NCBI GenBank assembly: GCA_034440575.1
Contig: JAOTOL010001660.1
Span: forward strand, 2,097,001 to 2,161,000
Direction: 5' to 3'
Source of the DNA: Imbricaverruca yamaguchii
Lineage: Eukaryota; Arthropoda; Thecostraca; Neoverrucidae
DNA: 64,000 bases
Part shown: positions 1 to 11,320 of the stretch, piece after piece
Layout: each line of letters begins with the position of its first letter
Numbering within the stretch: position 1 is the first letter of the stretch
Notes under the pieces: model-generated
What the model saw: the letters and a program-made list of their open reading frames with translations, nothing else
The model's database searches: none
Told to the model about the DNA's origin: nothing
Program-made: the position numbers and the translations under genes

Positions 1-2760
1 CTAAACGGCTGTGGTCATGATCGATGGGTAACTGTGGTCCTCGAAGGCCTTTCCTCCAATGCGTTTTCACATTCGTTGAGTATTATCAACCAGCCATGTT
101 GCCATATGGTTCCTCTGCATGGCACCACGTTACGCAGCACATCAGCACTTCCCCCCGCACCATCCACCACCACTGTCTCCAACAGCGTATGTGCGGCAGA
201 TTTTCCCACACCCTCCACCACCTCTGTCCCAGCAGCATATATGTGGCATATGTGGCACCAGCGTATATGTAGCAGATGTCCCACAGCCTCCGCCACCGCT
301 GTCCTGGCAGCGTGTGTGGTGACTCTCCCTCGCCTCCACCCCACTGTCCCAGCAACGTCTGTGGCAGACGCTCTCCCTCACCCCCACCACCTCTGTCCCA
401 GCAGCATATATGTGGTATATGTGGCAGCAGCGTATTGCAGATGTCCCACAGCCTCCGCCATCACTGTCCTGGCAGCGTGTGTGGTAGACTCCCTCACCCT
501 CCACCACCTCTGTCCCAGCACCGTGTGTGGCGACTCCCTCACCCTCCACCACCTTGTCCGCGCGTGTGTGGCAGACTCTCCCTCACCCTCCACCACCTCT
601 GTCCAGCAGCGTGTGTGGCAGACTCCCCCACCCTCCACCACCTTGTCCCGCAGCGTCTGTGTGGCAGACCCCACCCTCCACCACCTCTGTCCCGCAGCGT
701 GTGTGGCAGACTCCCTACCCTCCACACCTCTGTCCCAGCAGCGTGTGTGGCAGACTCCCTCACCCCCACCACCTCTGTCCCAGCAGCGTCTGTGTGGCAG
801 ACTCTCTCCCTCACCCCCACCACCTCTGTCCCAGCAGCGTGTGTGGCAGACTCTCCCTCACCCCCACCACCTCTGTCCCAGCAGCGTGTGTGGCAGACTC
901 TCCCTCACCCTCCACCACCTCTGTCCCAGCAGCGTGTGTGGCAGACTCTCCCTCACCCTCCACCACCTCTGTCCCAGCAGCGTGTGTGGCAGACTCTCCC
1001 TCACCCTCCACCACCTCTGTCCCAGCGGCGTGTGTGGCAGACTCCCTCACCCTCCACCACCTCTGTCCCAGCAGCGTGTGTGGCAGACTCCCTCACCCTC
1101 CACCACCTCTGTCCCAGCAGCGTGTGTGGCAGACTCCCTCCTCACCCTCCACCACCTCTGTCCCAGCAGCGTGTGGCAGACTCCCTCACCCTCCACCACC
1201 TCTGTCCCAGCAGCGTGTGTGGCAGACTCCCTCACCCTCCACCACCTCTGTCCCAGCAGCGTGTGTGGCAGACTCCCTCACCCTCCAACACCTCTGCCCA
1301 GCAGCGTGTGTGGCAGACTCCCTCCCCACACCTCTGTCCCAGCGCGTGTGTGCAGACTCCCTCACCCTCCACCACCTCTGTCCCGCGGTGTGTGGCCAGT
1401 GGTCTCCTCCCCTCCACCACCTCCTCGCAGCGTGTGTGGGACCTCCCTCACCCTCCACCACCTCTGTCCCAGCAGCGTGTGTGGCCAGCGGCCCTCACCC
1501 TCCACCACCTCTGTCCAGCAGCGTGTGTGGCCAGTCGGTCTCGGTGTGTGGCAGACTCTCCTCACCCTCCACCACCTCTGTCCCAGCAGCGTGTGTGGCA
1601 GACTCTCCTCACCCTCCACCACCCTGTCCCAGCAGCGTGTGTGGCAGACTCTCCCTCGCCCTCCACCACCTCTGTCCCAGCAGCGTGTGTGGCCGTCGTC
1701 GGTGTGGGGCAGGCCTTCCCTCCCCCCCCTCTGGCCCGCGCGTGTGTGGGGACCCCTCCCCTCCCACCTCTGTCCCAGCAGCGTGTGTGGCAGACTCTCC
1801 CTCACCCTCCACCATCTCTGTCCCATCAGTGTGTGTGGCAGACTCTCCCTCACCCTCCACCTCTGTCCCAGCAGCGTGTGTGGCAGACTCTCCTCACCCT
1901 CCACCACCTCTGTCCCAGCAGCGTGTGTGGCCAGTCGGTCCCTCCACACCTCTGTCCAGCAGCGTGTGTGGCCAGTCGGTCTCGGTGTGGGCAGACTCTC
2001 CCCTCACCCTCCACACCTTGCCCAGCAGCTGTGTGGCAGACTCCCCTCACCCTCCACCACCTCTGTCCCAGCAGCGTGTGTGGCAGACTCCCTCACCCCC
2101 ACCACCTCTGTCCCAGCAGCGTGTGTGGCAGACTCTCCCTCACCCCCACCACCTCTGTCCCAGCAGCGTGTGTGGCAGACTCCCCTCACCCTCCACCACC
2201 TCTGTCCAGCAGCGTGTGTGGCAGACTCCCTCCCTCCACACCTCTGTCCCAGCAGCGTGTGTGGCAGACTCCCTCACCCTCCAACACCTCTGTCCCAGCA
2301 GCGTGTGGGGCGGCTCCCTCACCCTCCATCACCTCTGTCCAGCAGCGTGTGTGGCCAGTCGGTCTCGGTGGAGGCAGACTCTTCCCTCCCCTCCATCACC
2401 TTGTCGCAGCGTGTGTGGCCAGCGGTCTCGGTGTGGGCAGACTCTCCCTCACCCTCCACCACCTCGTCCAGCAGCGTGTGTGGCCAGACGGTCCGGTGGG
2501 GCAGACTCTCCCTCACCCTCCACCACCTCTGTCCCAGCAGCGTGTGTGGCCAGTCGGTCTCGGTGTGGGCAGACTCTCCCTCACCCTCCACCACCTCTGT
2601 CCCAGCAGCGTGTGTGGCAGACTCTCCCTCACCTCCACCACCTCTGTCTCCAGCAGTGTGTGTGGCCAGTTGGTCTCGGTGTGGCAGACTCTCCCTCACC
2701 CCCACCACCACTGTCCCAGCAGCGTGTGTGGCCAGTCTGTCTCGGTGTGGGATAGACTCT
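1..2760. repeat. Long 45-48 bp minisatellite (intron or upstream flank of the roughest/kirre gene)
   Basis: Tandem array of a 45-48 bp unit, imperfect before about 480 and very regular from about 690 to 2750 (roughly 50 units). Each unit has a pyrimidine-rich half (CCTCCACCACCTCTGTCCCAG) followed by CAGCGTGTGTGGCAGAC, so every copy looks like a 3' splice site (polypyrimidine tract plus CAG). The unit has almost no stop codon in any plus frame, which leaves three overlapping reading frames of 740-930 codons; they are repeat artefacts with no domain. Later units (about 1500-2750) carry variants with CCAGTCGGTCTCGGTGTG. The first 330 bases share sequence with 7660-7760, on the other side of exon 1. 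Confidence 0.9.
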
Positions 2761-5151
2761 CTCCCAGCGATGCGCCGCGGCCCCGTGTTGTGTTGTACTC
2801 CGTCGGCGGGCCAATCTCGTTAGGCTGATTGCTATGATCCTCAATTTGGCCCGGCGGTTTGATTGCCGATGCGGCGGAGATTTATGATGAACGACAACGC
2901 AGAGAACGCGCTCTCGGCCGCCGCCGTCGCACTCTGGATTTACGCGCGTGCTAGGTGGAGAGTGGGAATTGCACAGCGTAATAGGGACGCAGGTGGCGCG
3001 AAGTCGACAGGCTGATGCCATCCCCTGACTGGCATCAGCAGTCAGAGACTGTGGGCGGCAGTCATATGCGGCATGACGTTAGCTGGCTCCTCATTGGAGC
3101 TTGGTGATGCGTTAGTGATGTTTGACGTGGTGGTCCGCTGCTGTGTTGTGCTCGCTTGCAGAACACTGCGTCGTAGATGGATGTAGGTGCCTGCATCATC
3201 CACCTTGATAAGAGATAATATGCTTGCTACGCATCTCGGTAGACCGGTGATGCTTCTTTCGTGACAAGGGCATTCTGCGACAAATCGACCTGTAAATGAC
3301 AGTTTGACACCCTGATGGCAAATACGTGAACGAAAGACGAAAGTGAGCTGGTAGGGTTGTCTTTGGCTCCAGACTCAGTTGCCAAAATTTGAGCTTAACT
3401 ACAGCAACGGTTTAGGAGTTATAGCCGCGGGCATTTCTAGGGGTCGCCATGCAAGAATGTCTTTGATTGCTCATATGTCTATTCCACACCATTGTACTCG
3501 TAATAATCCGTATCATTTTGAACTCAGAAATGGCACAAAACTATTATTGGTTGCAATACATCTTTCATTCAATTATTTTCACCAAATCGACTGGGACTTG
3601 CCGTGACCCCTAGGTCATTGGCAGTAGTACATTTGGCCGCACGTGAATGAAAATCGAACTAATCTATACCGAAATAAATAAACATAGTTTTTTTATGTTT
3701 CAAAATGTTTGTAGGCTTACGGTCCATTTAGCTATTGTTCTTAGTGTGTTTGACGGTCTATGGAGTCATCGTGCATGGTTGGAGTCAGGGAACCACAGTT
3801 TGGTCATCAAATAGATGCACAATTGTGGTTCACATAAGAATAGACGTGGCCATCACCATCATCCTAATAAAATCATATTGACAATCGACATTGGATATCA
3901 GGGATATAAGTATTGTGGGAAGTACATGCTTCTTCTTAGACACCGTATGCTGGCATAGATATCATCTACGAACACATTTTACGCGTGTTTATGTTAATAT
4001 TTAATAGAACAGCCACATTGTCGAAATGATTATTATGCTCCGCCGGGCCTATCGGCAAATCCACTTTTGAAAGGCCGCGGAGGGGGGGGGGAAGATCTTG
4101 ACAGCCACCACTAACTCCCTATCTACGTAAGCTGGGAGCAAATACAGGCCGCCTTTAGAAGATTTAGTCATGAAGAGCCTGACGCGTAACATATATTTGC
4201 AAGTCGGCCAATGCTGAGGTTACCAGGAGTCACATTATGTCAATATACTGATTTGGACTTAATTCGAGGGAAATGGTTGTGGAAAGGTAGAGTTTGCTGT
4301 CTCAGCATTGTATTTCAAGAAATAACATGGACGAATGAATTTAAGTTCGTCATCGTAGAAAAGGGTCCAGACAGGGTAGGCCAGGCTGGGTCAGAGTTGG
4401 GATTTAAACCTTCCAAACTGAATGCTAGAGGGACGGGAAAGGTTTCATTAGCAAGTTAATGTTGCTTAAAGCTTCGTACTATGTGTATTAGACTAAGATT
4501 TCAGATTACGTGTCATCAATATTGAATCGCGAAATCGCATTTGTGATACGATTCTCTAGTCCGAAATCTACGGGTGACTCGACCCCGACATTGACCTGTT
4601 TTACCTGACCTGGAAAGTCGACGAAAAGAGATAGAGACAGACATTCCCAGTGACGACAAACGATGTCGCTGCGCCATGTCGTTTACCCTATATGTCTATC
4701 TTGCTTCAAGCAAATGTTAGTGTGGTGGGGTCGAGGGTTCAAGTGTCCTCTGCCCACACACTGCGGGAAGGGGGCAGCAAATTCTCACGCATTGTGGGTG
4801 TTATCATGGTCAACTGGTTTAGGTTCACCTAGCTGCTTTGGGTCGGCCGACTCAGCCAATCCCACTCCAACGGTGTAATTGGAGCGGTGTAAGAGTTGTG
4901 ACGTACGAGTAGAGCCGGGTGAAAAGCATTGTGACGGATTTAGCACTTTTCAAAATTCACGCTCCTTCAGTTCGGCTGGCGCCGCTGGTCTCACTCCCTC
5001 GGCTTAGCAGACCTGCGTATCCCACATTATCAGGTCCGCAGACCCTCTATTTTCAGGCTAATTGACTGTGCGCGTGTGCTTGTCCCGCCGGCCGGCTCAG
5101 CCTGCTATATGCACTACTTCCCCAGGTCAGCTGACCATGCCCGTGCCCCAG
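2761..5151. other. Intronic sequence upstream of first visible exon; no gene seen
   Basis: Nothing coding is recognised here. 2755-3000 is a non-repetitive, CpG-rich island. Around 3405-3480 and 3550-3620 the sequence resembles the dispersed repeat seen near 12860-13010 (shared words such as AGGAGTTAT and GGGCATTT), so this is part of an unclassified interspersed repeat. A run of ten or more G lies near 4083. The end of the stretch is the 3' part of the intron preceding exon 1; just before the true acceptor there is a second acceptor-like copy at about 5121-5136 (CCCAGGTCAGCTGAC). Confidence 0.5.
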
Positions 5152-5287
5152 GTCACGCAACGCCCAGCTGACGGTGCTGGTGCCACCCAGTCCACCCCGT
5201 ATCGTCCAGGGGGATCAGATGTCCACCACTGCCGGCGTGGTCATCCAGCTACAGTGTGAGAGCAGGGGCGGCAAGCCGGCTCCACAG
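5152..5287 (+). CDS. rst: roughest/kirre exon 1 (visible): end of Ig1 and start of Ig2
   Basis: Acceptor TGCCCCAG at 5144-5151, donor CAG|GTACGT at 5287/5288. Starts with one base completing a codon, then 45 codons, ending in phase 0. The translation contains the last strand of Ig1 and the Ig1-Ig2 linker (NAQLTVLVPPSPPRIVQGD) and the B strand of Ig2 with its first cysteine (LQCES), ending in GGKPAPQ. The LTVLVPP linker and the GGKPA motif are family hallmarks. The donor is immediately followed by a tandem array built from this same junction, so several alternative donors exist downstream in frame. Confidence 0.88.
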
Positions 5288-5925
5288 GTACGTCACTGGA
5301 CAATCTGCCACGTACGCCACGATACGGCTCACCAGGTACGTCACGAGACAATCTTCCACGTACGCCACGAGGCGGCTTCCCAGGTACGTCACCAAACAAT
5401 CTGCCACGTAGGCCACCAGGCGGCTCCCCAGGTACGTCACGAGGCGGTCTGCCACGTACGCCACGATACGGCTCCCCAGGTACGTCACGTGACAATCTGC
5501 CATGTACGCCACCAGGCGGCTTTCCAGGTACTTCACGAGACAATCTGCCACGTATTCCACCAGCCGGCTCCACAGGTACGTCACGAGACAATCTGCCACG
5601 TACGCCACCAGGCGGCTTCCCAGGTACGTCACGAGACAATCTGCCACGTACGCCACCAGGCGGCTTCCCAGGTACGTCGCCAGACAATCTGCCACGTACG
5701 CCACCAGGCGGCTTCCCAGGTACGTCACGAGACAATCTGCCACCTACGCCACGATACGGTTCACCAGGTACGTTACGAGACAATCTGCCACGTATTCCAC
5801 CAGGTGGCTTCCCAGGTACGTCACGAGACAATCTGCTACGTACGCCACGAGACGGCTCCCCAGGTACGTCACGAGACAATCTGCCACGTACGCCACGAGA
5901 CGGCTTCCCAGGTAGAGAATACACC
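5281..5925 (+). repeat. 48-bp minisatellite made from the exon 1 donor junction
   Basis: About 13 tandem units of 48 bp. Nearly every unit contains CAGGTACGTCACGAGACAAT, and the unit end GGCGGCTTCCCAG resembles the last bases of exon 1 (GCCGGCTCCACAG). The array begins at the real exon end, so the real junction is its first unit. The first copies of CAG are exactly 48 bases apart (5285, 5333), and the array is open in the exon 1 frame, reading as about 16-residue repeats around QVRHETICHVRH, until 6070. Units differ at GAG/CAG, TACGCC/TATTCC and similar positions. Confidence 0.93.
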
Positions 5926-6070
5926 TGTGACTTCTACGGCACATTCAACTGCTAGGTCACGCAGCGTCGTCAACCTCTCACACCGATTGGCCACGGATAG
6001 ATTCGGTAATCCCACCGATTGTGGGATTCGAGACCATGATCTTGCGATCAAGAAGTCAACATCCTATTAG
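5926..6070 (-). mobile_element. tRNA-derived SINE copy (family A)
   Basis: On the minus strand a tRNA-like part (TCTTGATCGCAAGATCATGG, then a B-box-like TCTCGAATCCC) is followed by the shared family body (CCAATCGGTGTGAGAGGTTG, GACGACGCTGCGTGAC, then the CGAATGTGTCGTA-like end). The same body occurs at 19945-20130, 30835-30935, 32555-32705, 51530-51617 and 59140-59297. The insertion lies at the downstream edge of the 48-bp array. Confidence 0.65.
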
Positions 6071-6140
6071 GTCCCAAGCGCCTGTATCCGACGTTCGTTC
6101 TCTCCCTTCCGATTCTCCAGCGTTGTTTGACAGTGGCCCT

Positions 6141-6247
6141 AACCCTCCGCGTCGGCTTGTTTGTAGGCCCGGGGCACCCAGAAGAAACCCAATTTAGCGG
6201 TTGTTTCTGGACGCCCTAGACCTACAAACAAGCCGACGCGGAAGGTT
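6141..6247. repeat. Foldback hairpin, 49-bp arms
   Basis: Arms 6141-6189 and 6199-6247 are inverted copies (about 84% identical by eye; the core CCGCGTCGGCTTGTTTGTAG is perfect) separated by a 9-base loop. It sits directly between a SINE copy and the start of the 6.3-7.2 kb satellites. It could be a foldback transposon remnant or an inverted-duplication product. Confidence 0.85.
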
Positions 6248-6294
6248 ACGGCCGCCATCATTGCTGTGCCACTGCCAGTGTCGCCGCACTGTTA

Positions 6295-7230
6295 CGACCA
6301 CAACCTGCCACGAACCTGCCACAAACCGGCCGCAACCGGCCACAAACCGGTTACAACCAGCTACAACCGGCCACAACCTGCCACGAACCTGGCACAAACC
6401 TGCCACGAACCTGCCACAAACCTGCCGCAACCAGCCACAAACCGGCCAGAAACCGGCCAGAAACTGGCCACAACTGGCCACAAACCTGCCACAAACCGGC
6501 CCCAACCGCCACAAACCGGTTACAACCAGCTACAACCGGCCACAACCTGCCACGAACCTGGCACAAACCTGCCACGAACCTGCCACAAACCGGCCGCAAC
6601 GGGCTACAAACCGACCACGAACCAGCCCTAACCGGCCACAAACCGGTTACAACCAGCTACAACCGGCCACAACCGGCCCCAACGGCCACAACCTGCCACA
6701 ACCTGCCACAACCGGCCACAACCGGCCACAAACCGGCCACAACGGGCCACAAACTGGCCACAAACCAGCCCTAACCGGCCATAAACCGGTCACGAACCGA
6801 CCACAAACGACCACAACTGGCCACAAACCTGCCACAGCCGACCACAGCCGACCACAGCCGACCACAGCCGACCACAGCCGACAACAGCCGACCACAACTG
6901 GCCACAGACCTGCCACAGCCGACCACAGCCGACCATAGCCAACCACAGCCGACCACAGCCGACCACAGCCGACCACAGCCGACCACAGCCGACAACAGCC
7001 GACCACAGCCTACCACAGCCGACCAGAGCCGACCACAGCCGACCACAGCCGACCACAGCCGACCACAGCCGACCACAGCCGACCACAGCCGACCACAGCC
7101 GACCACAGCCGACCACAGCCGACCACAGCTGACCACAGCCGACTACAGCCGACCACAGCCGACCACAGCCGACCACAGCCGACCACAGCCGACCACAATC
7201 GGCCACAAACCGGCCGCGAACCGGCCACAG
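6295..7230. repeat. Two linked short-unit satellites (ACCGGCCACAA-type, then GACCACAGCC 10-mer)
   Basis: 6295-6835 consists of shuffled short words (CCACAAACC, GGCCACAA, CTGCCACAA) with higher-order duplications, for example 6340-6410 against 6515-6590. 6836-7196 is an almost pure 10-bp repeat GACCACAGCC (about 33 copies) with occasional A/T variants, ending in ACCGGCCAC words again. The two blocks share words, so the 10-mer probably grew out of the longer family. Open reading frames through them are low-complexity artefacts. Confidence 0.93.
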
Positions 7231-7545
7231 GACCGGCAACACGGCACTCGCCTGCCATGAGGAGGTTTGTCATGGCCGCCGTCTCCTCTCCCGAAGTCTG
7301 TCCGACTGGCTGCTTTGAACATACTGTTGCGTCTCTCTCGTCCTGTTGTCTTCCCGCTGCCCCGAGACCGCAAGTCCTCAGATTTCCTCAGAGTCCGCAG
7401 TCCTGACTCCCTCAACCTCGTTATCCCGCCCCTGTGTCACGACACCTCCGCGTGACTGCGTTTTTGGACCTAACCATTATAGCGTGTGCCGACATTTAGC
7501 ATCCAACTGAACTATCACGACTCTCCTCTCCAAACACGCCATGAG
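7231..7545. other. Unique intronic sequence between arrays
   Basis: About 300 bases of mixed sequence with no recognisable gene, motif or repeat. Confidence 0.5.
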
Positions 7546-7920
7546 GTAGCTCAACAGGTACGTTACGAGACAGCTCCTCAGGTACGTCACGAGACTGCTC
7601 CACAGGTACGTTACGAGACAGCTCCCCAAGTACTTTACGTTACAACTCCTCCACCCTCCACCCTCCACCACCGCTGTCTCCAGCAGCATATATGTGGTAT
7701 ATGTGGCAGCAGCGTATATGTAGCAGATGCCCCACAGCCTCCGCCACCACTGTCCTGGCAGCCACCCGCTCCCCAGGTATGCCGCCACCCGCTCCCCAGA
7801 TATGCCGCCACCCGCTCCCCAGGTATGCCGCCACCCGCTCCCCAGGTATGCCGCCACCCGCTCCCCAGGTATGCCGCCACCCGCTCCCCAGGTATGCCGT
7901 CACCTGCTGTCCAGGTGTGT
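7546..7920 (+). repeat. 24-bp minisatellites carrying CAG|GTACGT and CAG|GTATGC donor words
   Basis: 7555-7640 has about four units of 24-26 bp with CAGGTACGTTACGAGACAGC. 7660-7765 is a copy of the family at 160-330. 7766-7915 has six or seven units of 24 bp with CAGGTATGCCGCCACCCGCT. All are in intron 1 and all centre on a strong 5' splice-site word, as in the 5.3-5.9 kb array, suggesting later rounds of the same process. Confidence 0.9.
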
Positions 7921-8531
7921 TACGAGCCTGATCCACCGGCTCTTCGCCGAGACCGGGTGTCATAGCTCTACTGCTCTGTCTCTTTACGTTTCGATCACAC
8001 GGCGGACGTTCGCTTCACGAAGCAAACCGAGTTCTCTTCGTCATTGTCTCTCATCTGTGTGGAAACTCATAACTGGTTATAGCGACCAACTAAATTTGAT
8101 GAGTATAGGCGAGTACATATCAGCTATTACTGCGTGTAATACGAGCCCTTCGACCACCCTTCTACGATTATGGTGTGCCACATGGCTGTCCGAGATAGAG
8201 ACGCCACGCCGTCGTTTCTGCAGAACGGGCCAGGCCCTGTTCCGCCAGAAGCCAATGACCTCTTGAGTTGAGTCGTCCGGCTCACTTACTGCAACGACCC
8301 ACTCGAATTGGCGTGTTTTGGCGTCGAGGGCTCGTCGTGCGCTGTCGGCAAACGGTGGCCGGCACATCTGTTTGTCGGAATGCAAATAGCCGCGGCCGGC
8401 GATGTCTTTGTGACGCGGCCCGTCGTCGCCACGTCGGGCGGCCGTCGGCGTCGATGCCGTGCCGATGTCGTCCGTCGTGCGGGCTGCGCGCCGCGCCTGC
8501 CATCTGGTGACGCGGCGGCGCACTCCGGCAG

Positions 8532-8840
8532 CTCGAGTGGTTCGACACGGACGGCACCACCAGGCTGGAGAGCAACGTGACCAGCGAGTCGCGGCTCATG
8601 TCCGACGGCAAGCGGTACGTGGTCGAGTCGACCATCCAGCTGGAGCCGGAGGCGCGCCACGACTCGGGCAACGTCACCTGCCGCGCGCACAACGACGCCC
8701 TGCACAGTCCCCAGACGGTGGCGCTCACACTGCACGTGCAGTACCCGCCCGAGGTCGCCATCGACGTCGACACGACCCAGGTCAACGAATACGACGACGT
8801 CGCCTTCAGCTGCAAGGCCACGGCGAACCCGGACAAAGAT
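8532..8840 (+). CDS. rst: roughest/kirre exon 2: rest of Ig2 and start of Ig3
   Basis: Acceptor GCACTCCGGCAG ends at 8531, donor GAT|GTGAGT at 8840/8841; 103 codons, phase 0 to phase 0. It joins exon 1 as GGKPAPQ-LEWFDTDG. Ig2 core tryptophan (EWF) and second cysteine (NVTCRAHN) are present, then the Ig2-Ig3 linker (LHVQYPPEV) and the first cysteine of Ig3 (FSCKATANPD). The acceptor has a weak pyrimidine tract in a GC-rich intron end, but the frame and the family alignment support it. Confidence 0.88.
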
Positions 8841-10444
8841 GTGAGTTCAAGAGGAGCCCTGGTTGCTGATCAGTGTTGCGTGAAAAAATGAGCATGATGT
8901 TTTGTTGGTTAATCTAGCAGGGAAAGAATCATGAGTTTTAAACATCGAAAAACAATTATTATCACGCTAGGACCAGATATACGTTTTCCATACTCTTCGA
9001 TGTACTTGATATTCGATTTGAGTAACGTGTTCTTTGTTTCCACCCCCATCACTTTGAATCGTTCGGCTATATGTCAAGCGAACACTAATCAGTCACCGTA
9101 TAAACGTTATTGTCTTCTGTATTATGAAACCAGTTATGTGCAATGACGTCCGCACATAGATACTGTCTGACAGTCACATGCATAAACATATCCATCTGTG
9201 TGGATATGTATGATTATATATGTGTGAGTGTGTGATTTGCATATGTATTTCTGCGTATGTATATACGTAGAAGTTTATCGCTGGAATGTCTGGCACCCAG
9301 TAATTATACTAGGTAGGTAGGTAGGTAATGATTTCGCGGGAAATTCACGGTGGCGGCAAATTAGGCAGACTTGATTACAGTGGCCTGGAATTATTTTGCC
9401 ATAGTATCCGGAGTATGAGCCCAGCATGTAAAAGCCAGCTATAATGTCGACAGACGTCAACAATATTGCTCATACTAAGTGACGAAATGAGAAAGAGCAG
9501 TTGTTAGCAACATATTTTCATAATAATCATGTCTAAATGGGGTGTTGTAAAACTAGAATTAACTCGTGCAGTTAAACGCAGCCAAGTTTCACGGACGTCA
9601 ATTCAGTAAGTGAAAACTCTGCTTGAGGAGGTCAGCACAAACTTCTGCCAGGCGTCGGCTTACTCGTGAATTCTGGAACTCCAGGACACTGCTGTTTCCG
9701 AGTAGACTGAAGATGGCTCTTAGATGAAATATATCTCAATAGTTTGGCTTTGATTGGCTTTACTTTAAGGTTTGGGCAAGGATACGAGATCCTATGACTA
9801 GTCCCCCTTGCCCGTGAGGCTATGTAATCACCACTCGTGACTTTGTGTTCGCTAACCTGTTGTTGCTAACTCACCGTATGAGGTTCACATCAGTAGCCGC
9901 AACATTTACCGACACGTTACCCAGAATGCCAGAGCGTTCGACGTTACAACCACCCTCCCCTCCGTTTAAAATACTTTAAAATACCGTTTAAAATACTGTA
10001 AAATACTTGCTTAGCAAAGTTGTCTTTACTTTTGCTTGGTCCGCACCTGGTCTGCTTCCATTCTATTTACATGAGAAGAGCAGGACATGACACACAGCTA
10101 TATTATTACACTGCGGTGATGTTTTTTCAACGATAGGAAGGGCTTGTTTTCTTCATTCGTTCCCTTGAAACTGCAAAATCATCGGGACTAAGCTATACAA
10201 CGACTGCTAGATGTGGTCAACCTTCATGTTTGTACTGAGATCCGCTGCGCCGTCCGTGTATCTGCCATACCACATTGCTGATGTTTCCCTCAGCAGCTTC
10301 TTTTCTGTAGCCTGCATTCTCCCGACCAAAATGCCGGCCCCCGCCCAGATTCTCCTTCCTCCAACCGCTTCCCGTGTTCGATCTCGGGTCCACCCCACGA
10401 CACCGGTATATCTCCAACTTACACTTCTGCTGCACTTCCCGCAG
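8841..10444. other. Intron 2; no gene or array seen
   Basis: AT-rich intron with only minor simple repeats (a TAGG run near 9310-9330, a TTTAAAATAC duplication near 9965-10005, TATATGTGTG words near 9200). Nothing else recognised. It is the one long intron of the gene without a sizeable minisatellite. Confidence 0.6.
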
Positions 10445-10607
10445 ATGATCTTCAAGTGGTTCATCAAGGACGAGGTGGTGGTGGGAGACCACGGCTCCGA
10501 ACTGAAGCTCAGCTCCATCGGCCACGAGCTGAACGCCGCCACCGTGCGCTGTGACGTCACAAATGACGTGGGCACCGGCAGCCACTCCCTGCAGCTGGAC
10601 ATCCGAT
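10445..10607 (+). CDS. rst: roughest/kirre exon 3: rest of Ig3
   Basis: Acceptor CACTTCCCGCAG ends at 10444, donor ATCCGAT|GTACGT at 10607/10608; 54 codons plus one base (phase 0 to 1). It encodes the Ig3 core tryptophan strand (FKWFIKDEVVVGD), the region of the family DE-motif and the second cysteine (VRCDVTNDVG), ending at the Ig3-Ig4 linker (LQLDIR). Confidence 0.88.
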
Positions 10608-10760
10608 GTACGTTGACCTGGGCGCATGTTGACCCGGGCACAATGTTGACCTGGGCACATGTACGCTGGCCATCCACGGCCGACGACAGGCCGTGGGCTG
10701 TGGGCTGGCCGTGGGCTGTGGGCTGGCCGCGGGCTGCGGGCTGGCCGACGGCAGGCCCTG
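10608..10760 (+). repeat. Short imperfect repeats starting at the exon 3 donor
   Basis: The donor GTACGTTGACCTGGGCGCAT is followed by GTTGACCCGGGCACAAT, GTTGACCTGGGCACAT and GTACGCTGG, three or four 17-20 base copies of the first intronic bases. 10680-10745 then has five copies of GGGCTGTGGGCTGGCC-like units. This is a small, weaker version of the donor arrays seen in introns 1, 5 and 8. Confidence 0.6.
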
Positions 10761-11094
10761 GCTGTGGCTGGCCGTGGTGCCGTGGGACGTCCACAGCCAC
10801 CGGCATGGAGCTGACGTTCGCATGTGCTATGCTCGTTGGGTCCGTATTGCAGGACGGAGCCTCGTCTGAACACCGGGCGGGCGGTTTCAGTTTGACCACC
10901 GCGCGCAACTCATTGCCGCCGACAGTTTGAGCAGCTGCGTGGCGGTGCGCCGCCAGCTCGGCGGCTGCCCGGCTGCCACATCAGTTCCCACAGCTGTACA
11001 GCAGTGGCTGGGGGATGGCAGCAGATGTGTGACGTGTTTCGCAACGGGGCGGGCACGTCGCCACGAGCCGCGCTGGGATTGGACTGCGGCATCG

Positions 11095-11320
11095 CCGTCC
11101 CGTGGCGGTGTGGTGTTGGTGTTGGTGCTGATGCTCCACTGGATATGCCCGGGGGAGGGAGGAGATAGCACTGCGAAATCGTCACGTGTCGGTGTGGTGT
11201 TGGTGCTGGTGCACTGCGGGATACACCGGGGGAGGGAAGGGATAGCGCTGTGAAATCGTAACGTGGCGGTGGGATGTTCATGCTCGTGTATTACTTGATA
11301 TATCACGAGGGGGGGGTAGC
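11095..11320. repeat. About 105-bp tandem repeat, 2-2.5 copies
   Basis: Copies start at GGTGTGGTGTTGGT near 11107 and near 11192 and share GGGGGAGGGA, GATAGCRCTG and GAAATCGT; a third, degraded copy follows to about 11320. Confidence 0.7.

Noticed and set aside
34..2828. Three overlapping long reading frames of 740-930 codons on the plus strand
   Set aside because: All three frames stay open because the 45-48 bp repeat unit lacks stops; translations are Pro/Ser/Val repeats of one unit and no domain exists.
5241..5924. Minus-strand 227-codon Gly/Arg/Pro repeat frame
   Set aside because: Antisense reading of the 48-bp array; low complexity, no start context or domain.
5281..5925. CRISPR-like array
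   Set aside because: Units are contiguous without unique spacers and the genome is metazoan.
5174..6070. 298-codon reading frame with histidine-rich repeats
   Set aside because: It is exon 1 read through its donor into the junction array. Only the part to 5287 is supported as coding; longer use would need transcript proof.
6201..7273. Several 100-245 codon frames on both strands (NRPQPATN and WSAVVGCGRL repeats)
   Set aside because: Artefacts of the GACCACAGCC and related satellites.
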